Made by a program: the position numbers and the translations under genes | NCBI RefSeq assembly: GCF_018614095.1 | Contig: NZ_JAGGOY010000145.1 | Span: forward strand, 1 to 64,000 | Origin: Streptomyces sp. ISL-87 | Lineage (GTDB): Bacteria > Actinomycetota > Actinomycetes > Streptomycetales > Streptomycetaceae | DNA: 64,000 bases | Direction of reading: 5' to 3' | The notes under the pieces: model-generated | What the model saw: the letters and a program-made list of their open reading frames with translations, nothing else | The model's database searches: none | What the model was told of the DNA's origin: nothing | In this document: one piece after another, positions 9,302 through 18,435 of the stretch | Numbering within the stretch: the first letter of the stretch is position 1 | Layout of the letters: each line of letters starts with the position of its first letter

Positions 9302-10156
9302 ATGAGCATCGTCGTCACCGGAGCCACCGGAGCCCTCGGCCGTCTCGTCCTCAACGAGCTGCTGGAGCGGGTCCCCGCCGACCGCGTCGCCGTCGCCGTC
9401 CGGAACAAGGAGAAGGCAGCCGACCTCGCCGCGCGCGGGGTCGAGGTACGGATCGCCGACTACGACGACCCCGCGGGCCTGGCCGGCGCCTTCCGGGCCG
9501 GCGACCGGGTGCTGCTGATCTCCGGCAGCGAGGTCGGGCGGCGCGTCCCGCAGCACACCGCCGTGATCGAGGCCGCACGGGCGGCGGGCGTGGCGCAGCT
9601 CGCGTACACCGGGGTACTGGGCGGGCCCGAGGCGGACTTCGACCTGGCCGCCGAGCACAAGGCCACCGAGCAGGCGATTCTCGACTCCGGCCTGCCGTAC
9701 ACCTTCCTGCGCAACGGCTGGTACCACGAGAACTACACCGGCCACCTGGGCACCGTCCTGGAGCACGGGGCGGTCGTGGCCAGCGCTGGCGAGGGCCGGA
9801 TCGCCTCGGCGGCGCGGGCCGACTACGCGGCCGCCGCGGCGGTGGTGCTGACCGGCGAGGGCCACCTGAACCAGGTCTACGAACTCTCCGGCGACACCGC
9901 CTGGAGCCTGGCGGAGTACGCCGCCGAGGTCTCGGAGCGGTCCGGCCGGGAGATCTCGTACACCGAGGTCCCGGCCGAGGCGCACCTGTCGATCCTGACC
10001 GGCGCCGGGGTCCCGGAGGGCTTCGCGGCGATCCTCGTCGACGTGGACGCGGCCATCGCGCGCGGGCGGCTGGCCGGCACCGGCGGCGACCTGTCCCGGC
10101 TCATCGGGCGGCCGACGACTCCGGTGTCCGAGGCGATCGCCACTGCCCTCGCGTAG
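9302..10156 (+). CDS. NAD(P)H-dependent quinone oxidoreductase-like protein, NmrA/SDR type
   Basis: A 284-residue atypical short-chain dehydrogenase resembling QorB/YtfG. It has a Rossmann motif GATGALG at residues 7-13, and GVLGGPEADFDLAAEHK followed by LRNGWYHENY, typical of NmrA-like quinone reductases. It has no YxxxK catalytic pair, as expected for this group. AGGAGAGC lies upstream of the ATG. It is divergent from the HxlR regulator, which supports a quinone- or electrophile-inducible role in a region rich in menaquinone genes. The exact substrate is not visible. Confidence 0.85.
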   Translation: MSIVVTGATGALGRLVLNELLERVPADRVAVAVRNKEKAADLAARGVEVRIADYDDPAGLAGAFRAGDRVLLISGSEVGRRVPQHTAVIEAARAAGVAQLAYTGVLGGPEADFDLAAEHKATEQAILDSGLPYTFLRNGWYHENYTGHLGTVLEHGAVVASAGEGRIASAARADYAAAAAVVLTGEGHLNQVYELSGDTAWSLAEYAAEVSERSGREISYTEVPAEAHLSILTGAGVPEGFAAILVDVDAAIARGRLAGTGGDLSRLIGRPTTPVSEAIATALA

Positions 10157-10208
10157 CGGACACCGGCGCCTCGCGTAGCGGACACCGCGCCCCGGCTAGC
10201 GGACACCG
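10154..10208. repeat. 12-bp direct repeat, three copies
   Basis: TAGCGGACACCG occurs at 10154, 10176 and 10197 (spacing 22 and 21 bp). The first copy supplies the stop codon of the preceding gene. Confidence 0.8.
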
Positions 10209-10304
10209 CAGCGATGTCATGAGTATCGCCCCGTAACGGGCATGACATTCGACCCTCGCGGCGCTACCTTCGTGAGGTTGGCTGGATTTCGCACAGGAGG
10301 CCCC

Positions 10305-11249
10305 GTGAAGGCAGAGACCGAGCAGCGCACGGGTTTGCTCTACGGATTCGGCGCATACGGACTCTGGGGGCTCGTCCCCCTCTTCTGGCCGCTCCTCAAG
10401 CCCTCCGGTGCCATCGAGATCCTGGCCCACCGCATGGTGTGGTCCCTGGCCGTGGTCGGGGTGGCCCTGCTCGCCATGCGCCGCTGGGACTGGATACGGG
10501 AACTGCTGCGACAGCCCCGCAAGCTCGGCCTGACCGCCCTCGCCGCGTCCGTGATCAGCGTGAACTGGGGCCTGTACATCTGGGCCGTCAACCACGGGCA
10601 GGTGGTCGAGGCCAGCCTCGGCTATTTCATCAACCCCCTCGTCACCATCGCCATCGGCGTGCTGCTGCTCGGTGAGCGGCTGCGCCGCGCCCAGTGGGTG
10701 GCGGTCGCCATCGGTTTCGCCGCCGTGCTGGTGCTCGCCATCGGCTACGGGCGTCCGCCGTGGATCTCGCTGGTCCTCGCCTTCTCCTTCGCGACGTACG
10801 GGCTGATCAAGAAGAAGCTCAACATGGGCGGCGTGGAGTCGCTGGCCGCCGAGACCGCGCTGCTGTTCCTCCCCGCCCTCGGCTACCTGCTGTGGCTCGC
10901 CGTCCAGGGCCGGTCCACCTTCGCCACAGAGGGCCTCGGGCACTCCGCCCTGCTCGCCGCGACCGGGCTGGTCACCGCGATCCCGCTGGTCTTCTTCGGG
11001 GCGGCCGCGATCCGGGTCCCGCTGTCCACGCTCGGGCTGCTCCAGTACATGGCGCCGGTGTTCCAGTTCGGGCTGGGCGTCCTGTACTTCCACGAGGCTA
11101 TGCCGCCCGAGCGCTGGGCCGGCTTCTCCCTGGTCTGGGGCGCGCTCGCGCTGCTGACCTGGGACGCGCTGCGGACGGCCCGGCGGTCCCGGGCCATGCT
11201 GGAGGCGGCCCCCGCCGTCGTGGCCGCACCGGCGCGCGAACCGGCGTAA
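10305..11249 (+). CDS. rarD: EamA-family transporter, RarD-like
   Basis: A 314-residue integral membrane protein of the drug/metabolite transporter superfamily with about ten hydrophobic segments in two EamA halves. RarD hallmarks include YGFGAYGLWGLVPLFWP at the N-terminus, SVNWGLYIWAVN in the first half and PLSTLGLLQYMAP in the second. The GTG start follows AGGAGG (10295-10300). RarD members are associated with chloramphenicol sensitivity in other bacteria, but the substrate here is unknown. It is followed by a hairpin terminator. Confidence 0.92.
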   Translation: MKAETEQRTGLLYGFGAYGLWGLVPLFWPLLKPSGAIEILAHRMVWSLAVVGVALLAMRRWDWIRELLRQPRKLGLTALAASVISVNWGLYIWAVNHGQVVEASLGYFINPLVTIAIGVLLLGERLRRAQWVAVAIGFAAVLVLAIGYGRPPWISLVLAFSFATYGLIKKKLNMGGVESLAAETALLFLPALGYLLWLAVQGRSTFATEGLGHSALLAATGLVTAIPLVFFGAAAIRVPLSTLGLLQYMAPVFQFGLGVLYFHEAMPPERWAGFSLVWGALALLTWDALRTARRSRAMLEAAPAVVAAPAREPA

Positions 11250-11278
11250 CAGCAACAGAGCACCCGTCATCGCCCCCA

Positions 11279-11313
11279 CGATCCCCGCTGCGGAACTCCC
11301 GCGGCGGGGATCG
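11279..11313 (+). terminator. terminator of rarD
   Basis: CGATCCCCGC pairs perfectly with GCGGGGATCG around a 15-base loop, 30 bases after the rarD stop. Confidence 0.7.
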
Positions 11314-11464
11314 TCCGCTTACCGAACCACCCTGACCGAATTGCGTTCTTGACGGCTAGTCATACTCTCGCTGAACATCAGGCTCGCACTGGCGTACCCA
11401 TGCTCACCCTCGCCAGCCCCGCACGTTCCGTTCACATCCCCAAACGGAATCCCGGAGCCCCCAC

Positions 11465-12814
11465 ATGAGCCTGTCCGTCTCCCGGCGCCTCGCCGCCGTG
11501 ACCGCGATCGCGGTCGCCGGCCTGTTCGCCCCCGCCGCACTCGCCGCCCCCGCCGCGCTCGCCGCACCAGCGGCCACCGCGGCGGCCACCGCGGCGGCCA
11601 CCGCGGCGCCGACGCCGCCCGACATCCCGCTGGCCAACGTCAAGGCACACCTGGCGCAGCTTCAGTCCATAGCCGGCAACAACGGCGGCAACCGCGCCCA
11701 CGGCAAGGCCGGCTACAAGGCCTCGATCGACTACGTCAAGGCCAAGCTGGACGCCGCCGGTTTCACCACGACCCTCCAGACCTTCACCACCAGCGGCGCC
11801 ACCGGCTACAACCTGATCGCCGACTGGCCGGGCGGCGACCCCAACTCCGTGCTGATGGCGGGCTCGCACCTGGACTCGGTGAGCGCGGGCCCGGGCATCA
11901 ACGACAACGGCTCCGGCTCGGCGGCCGTGCTGGAGACCGCGCTGGCCGTGTCACGCGCGGGCCTCCAGCCGACGAAGCACTTGCGCTTCGGCTGGTGGGG
12001 CGCGGAGGAGCTGGGGCTCGTCGGCTCGAAGTACTACGTCAACAGCCTGTCGAGCACCGAGAAGGCGAAGTTCTCCGGCTACCTGAACTTCGACATGATC
12101 GGCTCGCCGAATCCGGGCTACTTCGTCTACGACGACGACCCGGCCATCGAGCAGACCTTCAAGACGTACTTCGCCGGTCTGAACATCCCGACGGAGATCG
12201 AAACCGAAGGCGACGGCCGCTCCGACCACGCCCCGTTCAAGAACGCCGGCATCCCGGTCGGCGGTCTGTTCTCCGGCGCCGACTACACCAAGACGGCGGC
12301 GCAGGCCCAGAAGTGGGGCGGCACCTCCGGCAAGGCCTTCGACGCCTGCTACCACGCCTCCTGCGACACCACGGCGAACATCGACGACACCGCCCTGGAC
12401 CGGAATTCCGACGCCATCGCCTACGCCGTCTGGAACCTGGGCGCCGCCACCACGGTGCCGCCCGGCCCGTCCTTCGAGAACACGGCGGACGTGAACATCC
12501 CGGACTCCCCCGCTGCCGCGGTGACCTCGCCGATCACGGTGTCGGGCGTCACGGGCAACGCCCCGGCCACCACCAAGGTCGACGTCAACATCGTCCACAC
12601 CTACCGCGGTGACCTGGTGATCGACCTGATCGCCCCGGACGGCACCGCCTACCGGCTGAAGAACTCCTCCGGTTCGGACTCCGCCGACAACGTGATCGCC
12701 TCGTACGCGGTGAACGCGTCGAGCGAGGTGGCCAACGGGGTCTGGAAGCTCCAGGTCAAGGACGTGGCGGCGCAGGACGTCGGCTACATCAACAGCTGGA
12801 AGATCACCTTCTAG
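11465..12814 (+). CDS. secreted M28 aminopeptidase with C-terminal P domain (S. griseus aminopeptidase type)
   Basis: A 449-residue extracellular zinc aminopeptidase. A signal peptide and an Ala/Thr-rich propeptide occupy residues 1-50. Zinc ligands are His135, Asp147, Glu182, Asp210 and His297, with Glu181 as the general base. These fall exactly 50 residues later than the numbering I recall for mature S. griseus aminopeptidase (85, 97, 132, 160, 247), so the mature enzyme should begin near residue 51. Residues about 330-449 form a proprotein-convertase P domain (VDVNIVHTYRGDLVIDLIAP), as in the precursors of these enzymes. It is transcribed alone, between terminators. Confidence 0.95.
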   Translation: MSLSVSRRLAAVTAIAVAGLFAPAALAAPAALAAPAATAAATAAATAAPTPPDIPLANVKAHLAQLQSIAGNNGGNRAHGKAGYKASIDYVKAKLDAAGFTTTLQTFTTSGATGYNLIADWPGGDPNSVLMAGSHLDSVSAGPGINDNGSGSAAVLETALAVSRAGLQPTKHLRFGWWGAEELGLVGSKYYVNSLSSTEKAKFSGYLNFDMIGSPNPGYFVYDDDPAIEQTFKTYFAGLNIPTEIETEGDGRSDHAPFKNAGIPVGGLFSGADYTKTAAQAQKWGGTSGKAFDACYHASCDTTANIDDTALDRNSDAIAYAVWNLGAATTVPPGPSFENTADVNIPDSPAAAVTSPITVSGVTGNAPATTKVDVNIVHTYRGDLVIDLIAPDGTAYRLKNSSGSDSADNVIASYAVNASSEVANGVWKLQVKDVAAQDVGYINSWKITF

Positions 12815-12853
12815 GGCACCCTGCCCACGAAGGCGCCTGCGCCCCCGAAGGGC

Positions 12854-13258
12854 CTACGCGTCCTCGGTGCTCGCCCGCGCCGAGGACGACAGCGGCTCCT
12901 GGATCCGGGCGCGCAGCTCCTCGGCGACCGCCGCGATGTCCGCGCGCCCCAGCTTCGCCGCCTCGACCAGATCGCCGAGCTCCTCCGGCGAGGGCAGCTG
13001 CTTGGCCCCGGCCACCCGCAGGTACGAGCGGGTGGCCGCGGCCGCGTAGAACTCGTTCATCGGGGATTCCAGCGCCGGGCACACCGCGAGGGTGTGCAGA
13101 AACGCGGCAGCCCGCCACGCGGTGTCCGGGGCGGGCTGTTCGGGCACTAGAACGAGGTCGTTCTGGTGCCTGGCGACGGCGGCGGCCACCCCGGAGGGGT
13201 CCCATACGGCGGGATCCGAGGGGAGATGGTGGGCCAGGGCGGTCCAGGCCCACTCCAT
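12854..13258 (-). CDS. Fic/Doc-like toxin component lacking the catalytic motif
   Basis: A 134-residue protein encoded 8 bp downstream of a ribbon-helix-helix antitoxin. Its helical core (RAAAFLHTLAVCPALESPMN, then AAAATRSYLRVAG) resembles the Doc/Fic region around HPFxxGNKR, but the motif itself is absent: CPALESPMNEF stands in its place. From what I recall, similar Streptomyces proteins are labelled fic-family TA toxin component. Without the motif, AMPylation or phosphorylation is doubtful, so it may act differently or be inactive. The chosen ATG lacks a good ribosome site. A TTG overlapping the antitoxin stop is an alternative, consistent with coupling. Confidence 0.65.
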   Translation of the reverse strand: MEWAWTALAHHLPSDPAVWDPSGVAAAVARHQNDLVLVPEQPAPDTAWRAAAFLHTLAVCPALESPMNEFYAAAATRSYLRVAGAKQLPSPEELGDLVEAAKLGRADIAAVAEELRARIQEPLSSSARASTEDA

Positions 13259-13266
13259 GGTGATCT

Positions 13267-13470
13267 TCAATTGCCGAACCGCTCCTGGAAGTAGCCCCAG
13301 TGGTCGGCGAACTCGTCGATGCCCGACAGGAAGCTCTTCCGGTCCTCGTCGAGCTCGCGTTCCGTGACCTCGGTGATCAGCGCGGTAACCGTCGTCCCCA
13401 ACGCCGCCGCGCGCGCCTTGAGGCGTTCGTGGAACTCTTCGTCCAGGCGGATGGTGACATGTCTCGACAT
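13267..13470 (-). CDS. ribbon-helix-helix antitoxin
   Basis: A 67-residue CopG/MetJ-Arc type DNA-binding protein. The N-terminal beta strand and two helices are seen as MSRHVTIRLDEEFHERLKAR, then ALGTTVTALITEV. The acidic and aromatic C-terminal tail (residues 45-67) would contact the toxin. It is the first gene of a two-gene operon with the Fic-like protein. A 20-bp perfect palindrome lies 11-30 bp upstream, fitting autoregulation. No clear Shine-Dalgarno is seen. Confidence 0.8.
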   Translation of the reverse strand: MSRHVTIRLDEEFHERLKARAAALGTTVTALITEVTERELDEDRKSFLSGIDEFADHWGYFQERFGN

Positions 13471-13480
13471 GCTTTTCACG

Positions 13481-13500
13481 GTACAGCGGGCGTGCTGTAC
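13481..13500. promoter_or_regulatory. palindromic operator of the antitoxin-toxin operon
   Basis: GTACAGC-gggcgt-GCTGTAC is a perfect 7-bp inverted repeat with a 6-base spacer, just upstream of the antitoxin start. It abuts a possible -10 box (TACCGT on the minus strand). This is the usual position for antitoxin autorepression. Confidence 0.6.
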
Positions 13501-13565
13501 GGGGGGCCGGAACGGCAGAAGGGTGGGCAGGGACACAGTCCCGGCCCACCCTTCAGGCGTGGCGC

Positions 13566-14789
13566 CTACTTGGCGGAGTCGGCCGCCTTCACGAGCGCGT
13601 CCTTGGTGACCGCGCCGACGTAGACCTTGCCGTCGTCCGTGATCAGGGCGTTGACCAGGCGGGTCGAGAAGACCCGGCCCTCGCCGAACTTGCCCTTGAC
13701 CTTGTCCCCGAGGGAGTCGAGGAACTGCTTGGCCTCCTTGGGCGCGTTCTTGTCGTTCGCCGCGCCCTCGAGGTCCTTCATGCCGGCCCCGGTGTCGATG
13801 CGGGCGACGGTCGCCCACCCCTCGCCGAGCACCTTCACATCGCCCTTGCCGGCGCCGCCGCCGGTCAGGCCCTCCAGGCCCGGGAAGGACTCCAGGGCCT
13901 TCCACTCCTTGCCGTGGTCGCCCTTGCCGTGGTCGCCCTTGCCCTTGGCGTCCTCGGCCGCGCCCTCGGTCACCTTCGCACCCTTGGGGGCCTTGAAGGC
14001 GAAGGTGTCGGCGGACGGCTTGGCGAAGTCCACCTTGGTGAAGCCCGCGTCCACGATCGGCTTGCCGCCCTGGCTGGACAGCAGCTGCACGCGCAGCGGC
14101 ACACCGTTCTTGGCGTCGACCGCGATCTGGACGGAGCCGACGGTGGAGCCGGCCTGCTTGGGCTTCAGCACCAGCTGGTAGGCGTCCCGCCCGGCCACCT
14201 GCGCGGTGTCGCCCACGCTGACTTCCGTGGTCGGGCCGGCGGCCTTCAGGACGTCCTGGGCCAGCTGCTGGGGCGAGGCCGGGAGCCGGTCGCCCGTCTT
14301 GTGCCGCTCGCCCGCGCGCTTCCCCGCCTCGGGGTCGTTCTCGTGCCAGACCTCATTGGACTTGCTGTCGTACCCCCACACGTCGGCGCCGTTGTGGATG
14401 AGGCTGTACTCGTCCTTGCCGTCCAGGAACGTGAGCTTCTGGCGGTCCGGGCCGTCGGCCGCGACCCGGAAGGTGTGCGTGCCGTTCGCCAGCTGCGCGA
14501 CCTTGTCCTGCGGGTCGGCCGAACCCCCGGCAACGCCCCCGCCGCCGAGCAGGCCGGTCGCCAGGGTCGGCAGGCCCAGGTCGGTGCTGATCTTGGCGGT
14601 GCCGGAGATCTGCTCCACGTCCGACGCGGCGATCTTCTCGATGAGCTGTTGTGCCGTCACCTTCGGCAGGTCCGGCCCGCCCCCGTTGGCGAAGGCGGGG
14701 ACCATCGCGATGGTCGCCGCGGCCACACCGAACACCGCGACCGGTACGGCGTACCGGGCGGCCTTGCGGGTCTTCGTGTTCGTTGCCAT
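13566..14789 (-). CDS. secreted LolA-like (DUF2092-type) protein
   Basis: A 407-residue exported protein. An uncleaved anchor or signal peptide occupies residues 10-35 (AARYAVPVAVFGVAAATIAM). The body matches the LolA/RseB-like beta-sheet domain found in many actinobacterial secreted proteins (QQLIEKIAASDVEQISGTAK, TFRVAADGPDRQKLTFLDGK). A low-complexity charged insert with GKGDHGKGDHGK lies near residue 280. The role is unknown. In other actinobacteria, related genes often sit beside ABC transporter genes, but not here. Confidence 0.75.
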   Translation of the reverse strand: MATNTKTRKAARYAVPVAVFGVAAATIAMVPAFANGGGPDLPKVTAQQLIEKIAASDVEQISGTAKISTDLGLPTLATGLLGGGGVAGGSADPQDKVAQLANGTHTFRVAADGPDRQKLTFLDGKDEYSLIHNGADVWGYDSKSNEVWHENDPEAGKRAGERHKTGDRLPASPQQLAQDVLKAAGPTTEVSVGDTAQVAGRDAYQLVLKPKQAGSTVGSVQIAVDAKNGVPLRVQLLSSQGGKPIVDAGFTKVDFAKPSADTFAFKAPKGAKVTEGAAEDAKGKGDHGKGDHGKEWKALESFPGLEGLTGGGAGKGDVKVLGEGWATVARIDTGAGMKDLEGAANDKNAPKEAKQFLDSLGDKVKGKFGEGRVFSTRLVNALITDDGKVYVGAVTKDALVKAADSAK

Positions 14790-14969
14790 CTGTCTGCCCT
14801 GCCTCTGTGTGTACGGCGGCGACTACCCGTCAGTGCATGAATACACGTCCACCCCTCGCCGCCACTCTCACCCGATCTGGTGGGGATGTGCCTCTATCTG
14901 ACCAAAGGCGAGGGGGGTGAGGCGTCACTCCCCGGACTCAACTCCGCGTACAACCCAGGGATGAGACGA

Positions 14970-15013
14970 CCGGGGCCCTGCATCCCCTACCCGTAGGGGA
15001 TGCAGGGCCCCGG
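14970..15013. terminator. perfect 21-bp hairpin
   Basis: CCGGGGCCCTGCATCCCCTAC is followed after two bases by its exact reverse complement, a 44-bp palindrome. It lies downstream of the polyprenyl synthase stop and upstream of the LolA-like promoter, and should be a very strong terminator. Confidence 0.8.
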
Positions 15014-15099
15014 CCTCTGCCATCGGTATGACGCGGGCGCTGCGCGCCGGTCGAAGCAGCCGCTAGGTGCCGCCCCGGCAAACCCTTCCGGCCACGGCA

Positions 15100-16110
15100 C
15101 TAGCCGGCGCGGTGCACCACCGCGTCGCACAGCTCCTCCAGTGCCGACTTCGCGAAGCACTCCGGCAGCGGCGCGAGCGTGGCCCGCGCGTCCTGCGCGT
15201 ACCGGATCGTGTCGCGACGGGCCTGCTCCAGCGCGGGGTGCACCCGCAGCCGGGCCAGCACCTCGGCGTGCCGGGCGTCGTCGGTCAGGTCGCCGTCCAG
15301 GAGCTGTACGAGCTCCAGGTCCTCGGGGGCGCCGCCCTGGGCCGCCGTCTCGCGCAGCCGCAGCACGGGCAGCGTCGGGATGCCCTCGCGCAGGTCGGTG
15401 CCCGGGGTCTTGCCGGACTCGTGCGAGTCGGAGGCGATGTCGAGGACGTCGTCGGCGAGCTGGAAGGCGGTGCCGAGCCGCTCGCCGTACTGGGTGAGGA
15501 TGTCGACGACGGACTCGTCGGCCCCGGACATCAGCGCGCCGAAACGGCCGGAAACCGCGATCAGCGAGCCGGTCTTGCCGGCGATGACGTCCAGGTAGTG
15601 CTCGACGGGGTCGCGCCCGTCGCGCGGGCCGGCCGTCTCCAGGATCTGGCCCGTCACCAGCCGCTCGAAGGCCTCGGCCTGGATCCGTACGGCCTCGGGT
15701 CCGAGGTCCGCCAGGATGTGCGAGGCGCGGGCGAACAGGAAGTCACCCGTGAGGACGGCCACCGAGTTGCCCCAGCGCGCGTTGGCGCTGGCCACCCCGC
15801 GGCGGACGTCGGCCTCGTCCATGACGTCGTCGTGGTAGAGCGTCGCCAGATGGGTGAGCTCCACGACCACGGCGGACGGCACGATCCCCGGTGCGTAGGG
15901 ATCCCCGAAGCGGGAGGCCAGCATCACCAGCAGCGGCCGGAAGCGCTTGCCTCCGGCGCGCACCAGGTGCTGTGCGGCCTCGGTGATGAAGGGGACTTCG
16001 CTCTTGGTGGCCTCCAGCAGACCCGCCTCGACGGCGGCCAGTCCGGCCTGGACATCGGTCTCAAGAGCCTGGTCCCGCACGCTCAGTCCGAACGGCCCGA
16101 CGACGGTCAC
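15100..16110 (-). CDS. polyprenyl diphosphate synthase (menaquinone side chain)
   Basis: A 336-residue trans-isoprenyl diphosphate synthase that extends an allylic diphosphate with isopentenyl diphosphate. The first Asp-rich motif is DDVMD at residues 94-98 and the second DDVLD at 220-224. GGKRFRP near 53-59 binds the diphosphate. Small residues before the first motif (LATLYH) fit a long-chain (C35-C45) product rather than a short one. The GTG start follows AGGAG. In a chromosome section that also carries nuo and mqn/men genes it most likely makes the menaquinone tail. Product length is not provable from sequence. Confidence 0.9.
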   Translation of the reverse strand: MTVVGPFGLSVRDQALETDVQAGLAAVEAGLLEATKSEVPFITEAAQHLVRAGGKRFRPLLVMLASRFGDPYAPGIVPSAVVVELTHLATLYHDDVMDEADVRRGVASANARWGNSVAVLTGDFLFARASHILADLGPEAVRIQAEAFERLVTGQILETAGPRDGRDPVEHYLDVIAGKTGSLIAVSGRFGALMSGADESVVDILTQYGERLGTAFQLADDVLDIASDSHESGKTPGTDLREGIPTLPVLRLRETAAQGGAPEDLELVQLLDGDLTDDARHAEVLARLRVHPALEQARRDTIRYAQDARATLAPLPECFAKSALEELCDAVVHRAG

Positions 16111-16400
16111 GAGGGGTACTCCTGTCTGCTGACGATCACGCTGACGATCACATGGATTGTCGATGTGTCGCTGCCATCACTCAAGCCAGCGTATCCGGTC
16201 TGTTTTCGATCACCGAGAGCGCCTGTCCGACTCCGGCCCCGTCACCACACGCGCAGCGCCCGAAGCGCACCGGTATGTTCTTGAGAAGCCGAATCAACCG
16301 GAGAATGCGTTTTGTCCAGATCAGCCCGCTGCCACTACGCCGTGGCGGCGGCGAACGGCGCACCCCGTCCACCGAGGCGATTGGTGAGGGAATCTTTCCG

Positions 16401-18401
16401 ATGATCATCCGTACCGAATTCCCGTACGAGACCACGCGCGAGGATGTCCGGATCCCGCTCCCCGACGGTGTCGAGCTGTACGCCCGGATCTGGCGCCCGG
16501 TGACGGACGAGCCGGTCCCGGCGCTGCTGGAGTACCTCCCGTACCGGCTGACGGACTGGACCGCGCCACGCGACTGGCAGCGCCACCCCTGGTACGCGGG
16601 GCACGGCTACGCCTCGGTACGGGTGGACGTGCGCGGGCACGGGTGCAGCGGGGGCGCGCCGGGCGACGAGTACGACGCGCGGGAGCTGGCCGACGGGGTC
16701 GCGGTCGTCCAATGGCTGGCCGCGCAGCCGTGGTGCACGGGCTCGGTCGGCATGTTCGGCATCTCGTGGGGCGGCCTCAACTCCCTCCAGATCGCGGCGC
16801 TGGCGCCGCGGGCGCTGAAGGCCGTGGTCACGGTCTGCTCGACGGACGACCGGTACGACAACGACGTGCACTACATGGGCGGCTCGGTGCTGGCCGTGGG
16901 CACGCACGCGTGGGCGGCGGCCATGCTGGCCTTCTCCGCACGGCCGCCGGACCCGCTGTTCGTGGGCGACGGCTGGCGTGACCAGTGGCTGGCCCGCCTC
17001 GAATCGGTGGAACCACTGATCCACACCTGGCTCTCGCACCAGACGCGGGACGGCTACTGGAGGCACGGCAGCGTCTGTGAGGACTACGGGGCGATCGGCG
17101 CGGCCGTCCTGGCGGTGGGCGGCTGGCACGACCCGTACCGGGACACGGTGCTGCGGCTGGTGTCGGCGCTGCCGTCGGACCGGGTGCGGGGGATCATCGG
17201 CCCCTGGTCCCACCAGTACCCCGACCGGGACCGTCCGCCGGGCCCGGCGATCGGGTTCCTCCAGGAGACGCTGCGCTGGTGGGACCACTGGCTCAAGGGG
17301 GTGGAGAACGGGGTGATGGGCGAGCCGCTGCTCCGCTCCTGGATCAGCGAGTCACACCCGCCGGCGACGGTGTACGAGCGGATGGAGGGCCGCTGGGTGG
17401 GTGACTCGGCCTGGCCGTCCGCGTCCGTCATCCCCGTCTCCTACGGGCTCCAGGGCCCTCCGGTGGCGGTAGCGTCCCCGCAGCACACCGGGCTGGACGC
17501 GGGCCGGCTCTCCCCGTTCGGCAACGACGCGGACCTGCCGCCCGATCAGCGGGCGGAGGATGCGAAGTCGGCGTGCTTCGAGTTCCCGGTGGGCGACGAG
17601 GCCGTGCGGATCCTGGGCCGCCCGCGGGTGACGGCCCGGCTGCGGATGGACGTTCCGTACGGGCAGATCATCGCCCGCCTGTGCGATGTGGCACCTGACG
17701 GGTCGTCCACCCTGGTCACCCGGGGCGCCCTGAACCTCTCGGCGCGGCGGGGGCGGGAGCGGGCGGTGCCGTGGCCGGTGGGCTCACACGAGGAGGTCAC
17801 GTTCGAGCTGAGCGGAATCGGCCACTCGTTCCCGCCGGGCCACCGCATCCGCCTCGCCCTTTCCTCCGCCTACTGGCCGTGGATCTGGCCGAGAGCCGGC
17901 TCCGAGGCGGGCTGGACCCTGGACCCGGCGGGCAGCACGCTGGAGCTCCCGGTACGGGCCGGTGGTCCGTCAGAGCCCGGGATCGTGTTCGAGGCACCGG
18001 AACAGTCGGAGCCGCTGGGGGTGGTCCACCCGGCCACGCTGGACGAACCGCGTCCAGAACGGCTGGTGGTACGGGACGTCGCGCGGGGGGTCTGGCGGCT
18101 GGAGGTGGATCCCCGGTACGGGGGCACGCGGGTGTATCCGGACGGGCTGGAGTTCACCGAGGACGCGGTGGAGGTGTACGAGATCCAGGAGGCGGACCCC
18201 CTCTCGGCCCGGACCCGCTCGGAATGGCGGATCCGGCTGCACCGGCCCGAGCTGACGTGGGACGCGAGGGTGGAGACCCGGTCGGAGATCTCGTGCGACG
18301 AGGGCGGGTTCCTGACGTCCAACGAGGTGGTGTGCCGGGAGGGGGACGAGATCGTCTTCCACCGGACGTGGGAACGCCGGCTGCCCCGGGCCGCCTGCTG
18401 A
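16401..18401 (+). CDS. CocE/NonD-family serine hydrolase
   Basis: A 666-residue hydrolase of the X-Pro dipeptidyl-peptidase S15/CocE family. The alpha/beta-hydrolase domain has the nucleophile Ser122 in GISWGG, the acid in GGWHDPY and the His in GPWSHQY. A C-terminal jelly-roll domain follows at about residues 380-560 (TARLRMDVPYGQIIARLCDV). There is no signal peptide, so it is cytoplasmic. The ATG at 16401 follows GAGGGAA and gives the usual family N-terminus (RTEFPYETTREDVRIPLPDG). It could be an esterase, amidase or peptidase. The 290 bp upstream show no other gene. Confidence 0.88.
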   Translation: MIIRTEFPYETTREDVRIPLPDGVELYARIWRPVTDEPVPALLEYLPYRLTDWTAPRDWQRHPWYAGHGYASVRVDVRGHGCSGGAPGDEYDARELADGVAVVQWLAAQPWCTGSVGMFGISWGGLNSLQIAALAPRALKAVVTVCSTDDRYDNDVHYMGGSVLAVGTHAWAAAMLAFSARPPDPLFVGDGWRDQWLARLESVEPLIHTWLSHQTRDGYWRHGSVCEDYGAIGAAVLAVGGWHDPYRDTVLRLVSALPSDRVRGIIGPWSHQYPDRDRPPGPAIGFLQETLRWWDHWLKGVENGVMGEPLLRSWISESHPPATVYERMEGRWVGDSAWPSASVIPVSYGLQGPPVAVASPQHTGLDAGRLSPFGNDADLPPDQRAEDAKSACFEFPVGDEAVRILGRPRVTARLRMDVPYGQIIARLCDVAPDGSSTLVTRGALNLSARRGRERAVPWPVGSHEEVTFELSGIGHSFPPGHRIRLALSSAYWPWIWPRAGSEAGWTLDPAGSTLELPVRAGGPSEPGIVFEAPEQSEPLGVVHPATLDEPRPERLVVRDVARGVWRLEVDPRYGGTRVYPDGLEFTEDAVEVYEIQEADPLSARTRSEWRIRLHRPELTWDARVETRSEISCDEGGFLTSNEVVCREGDEIVFHRTWERRLPRAAC

Positions 18402-18435
18402 CTCCTGCGGGGCTCGTTCCCCGCGCGTCGGGGCG

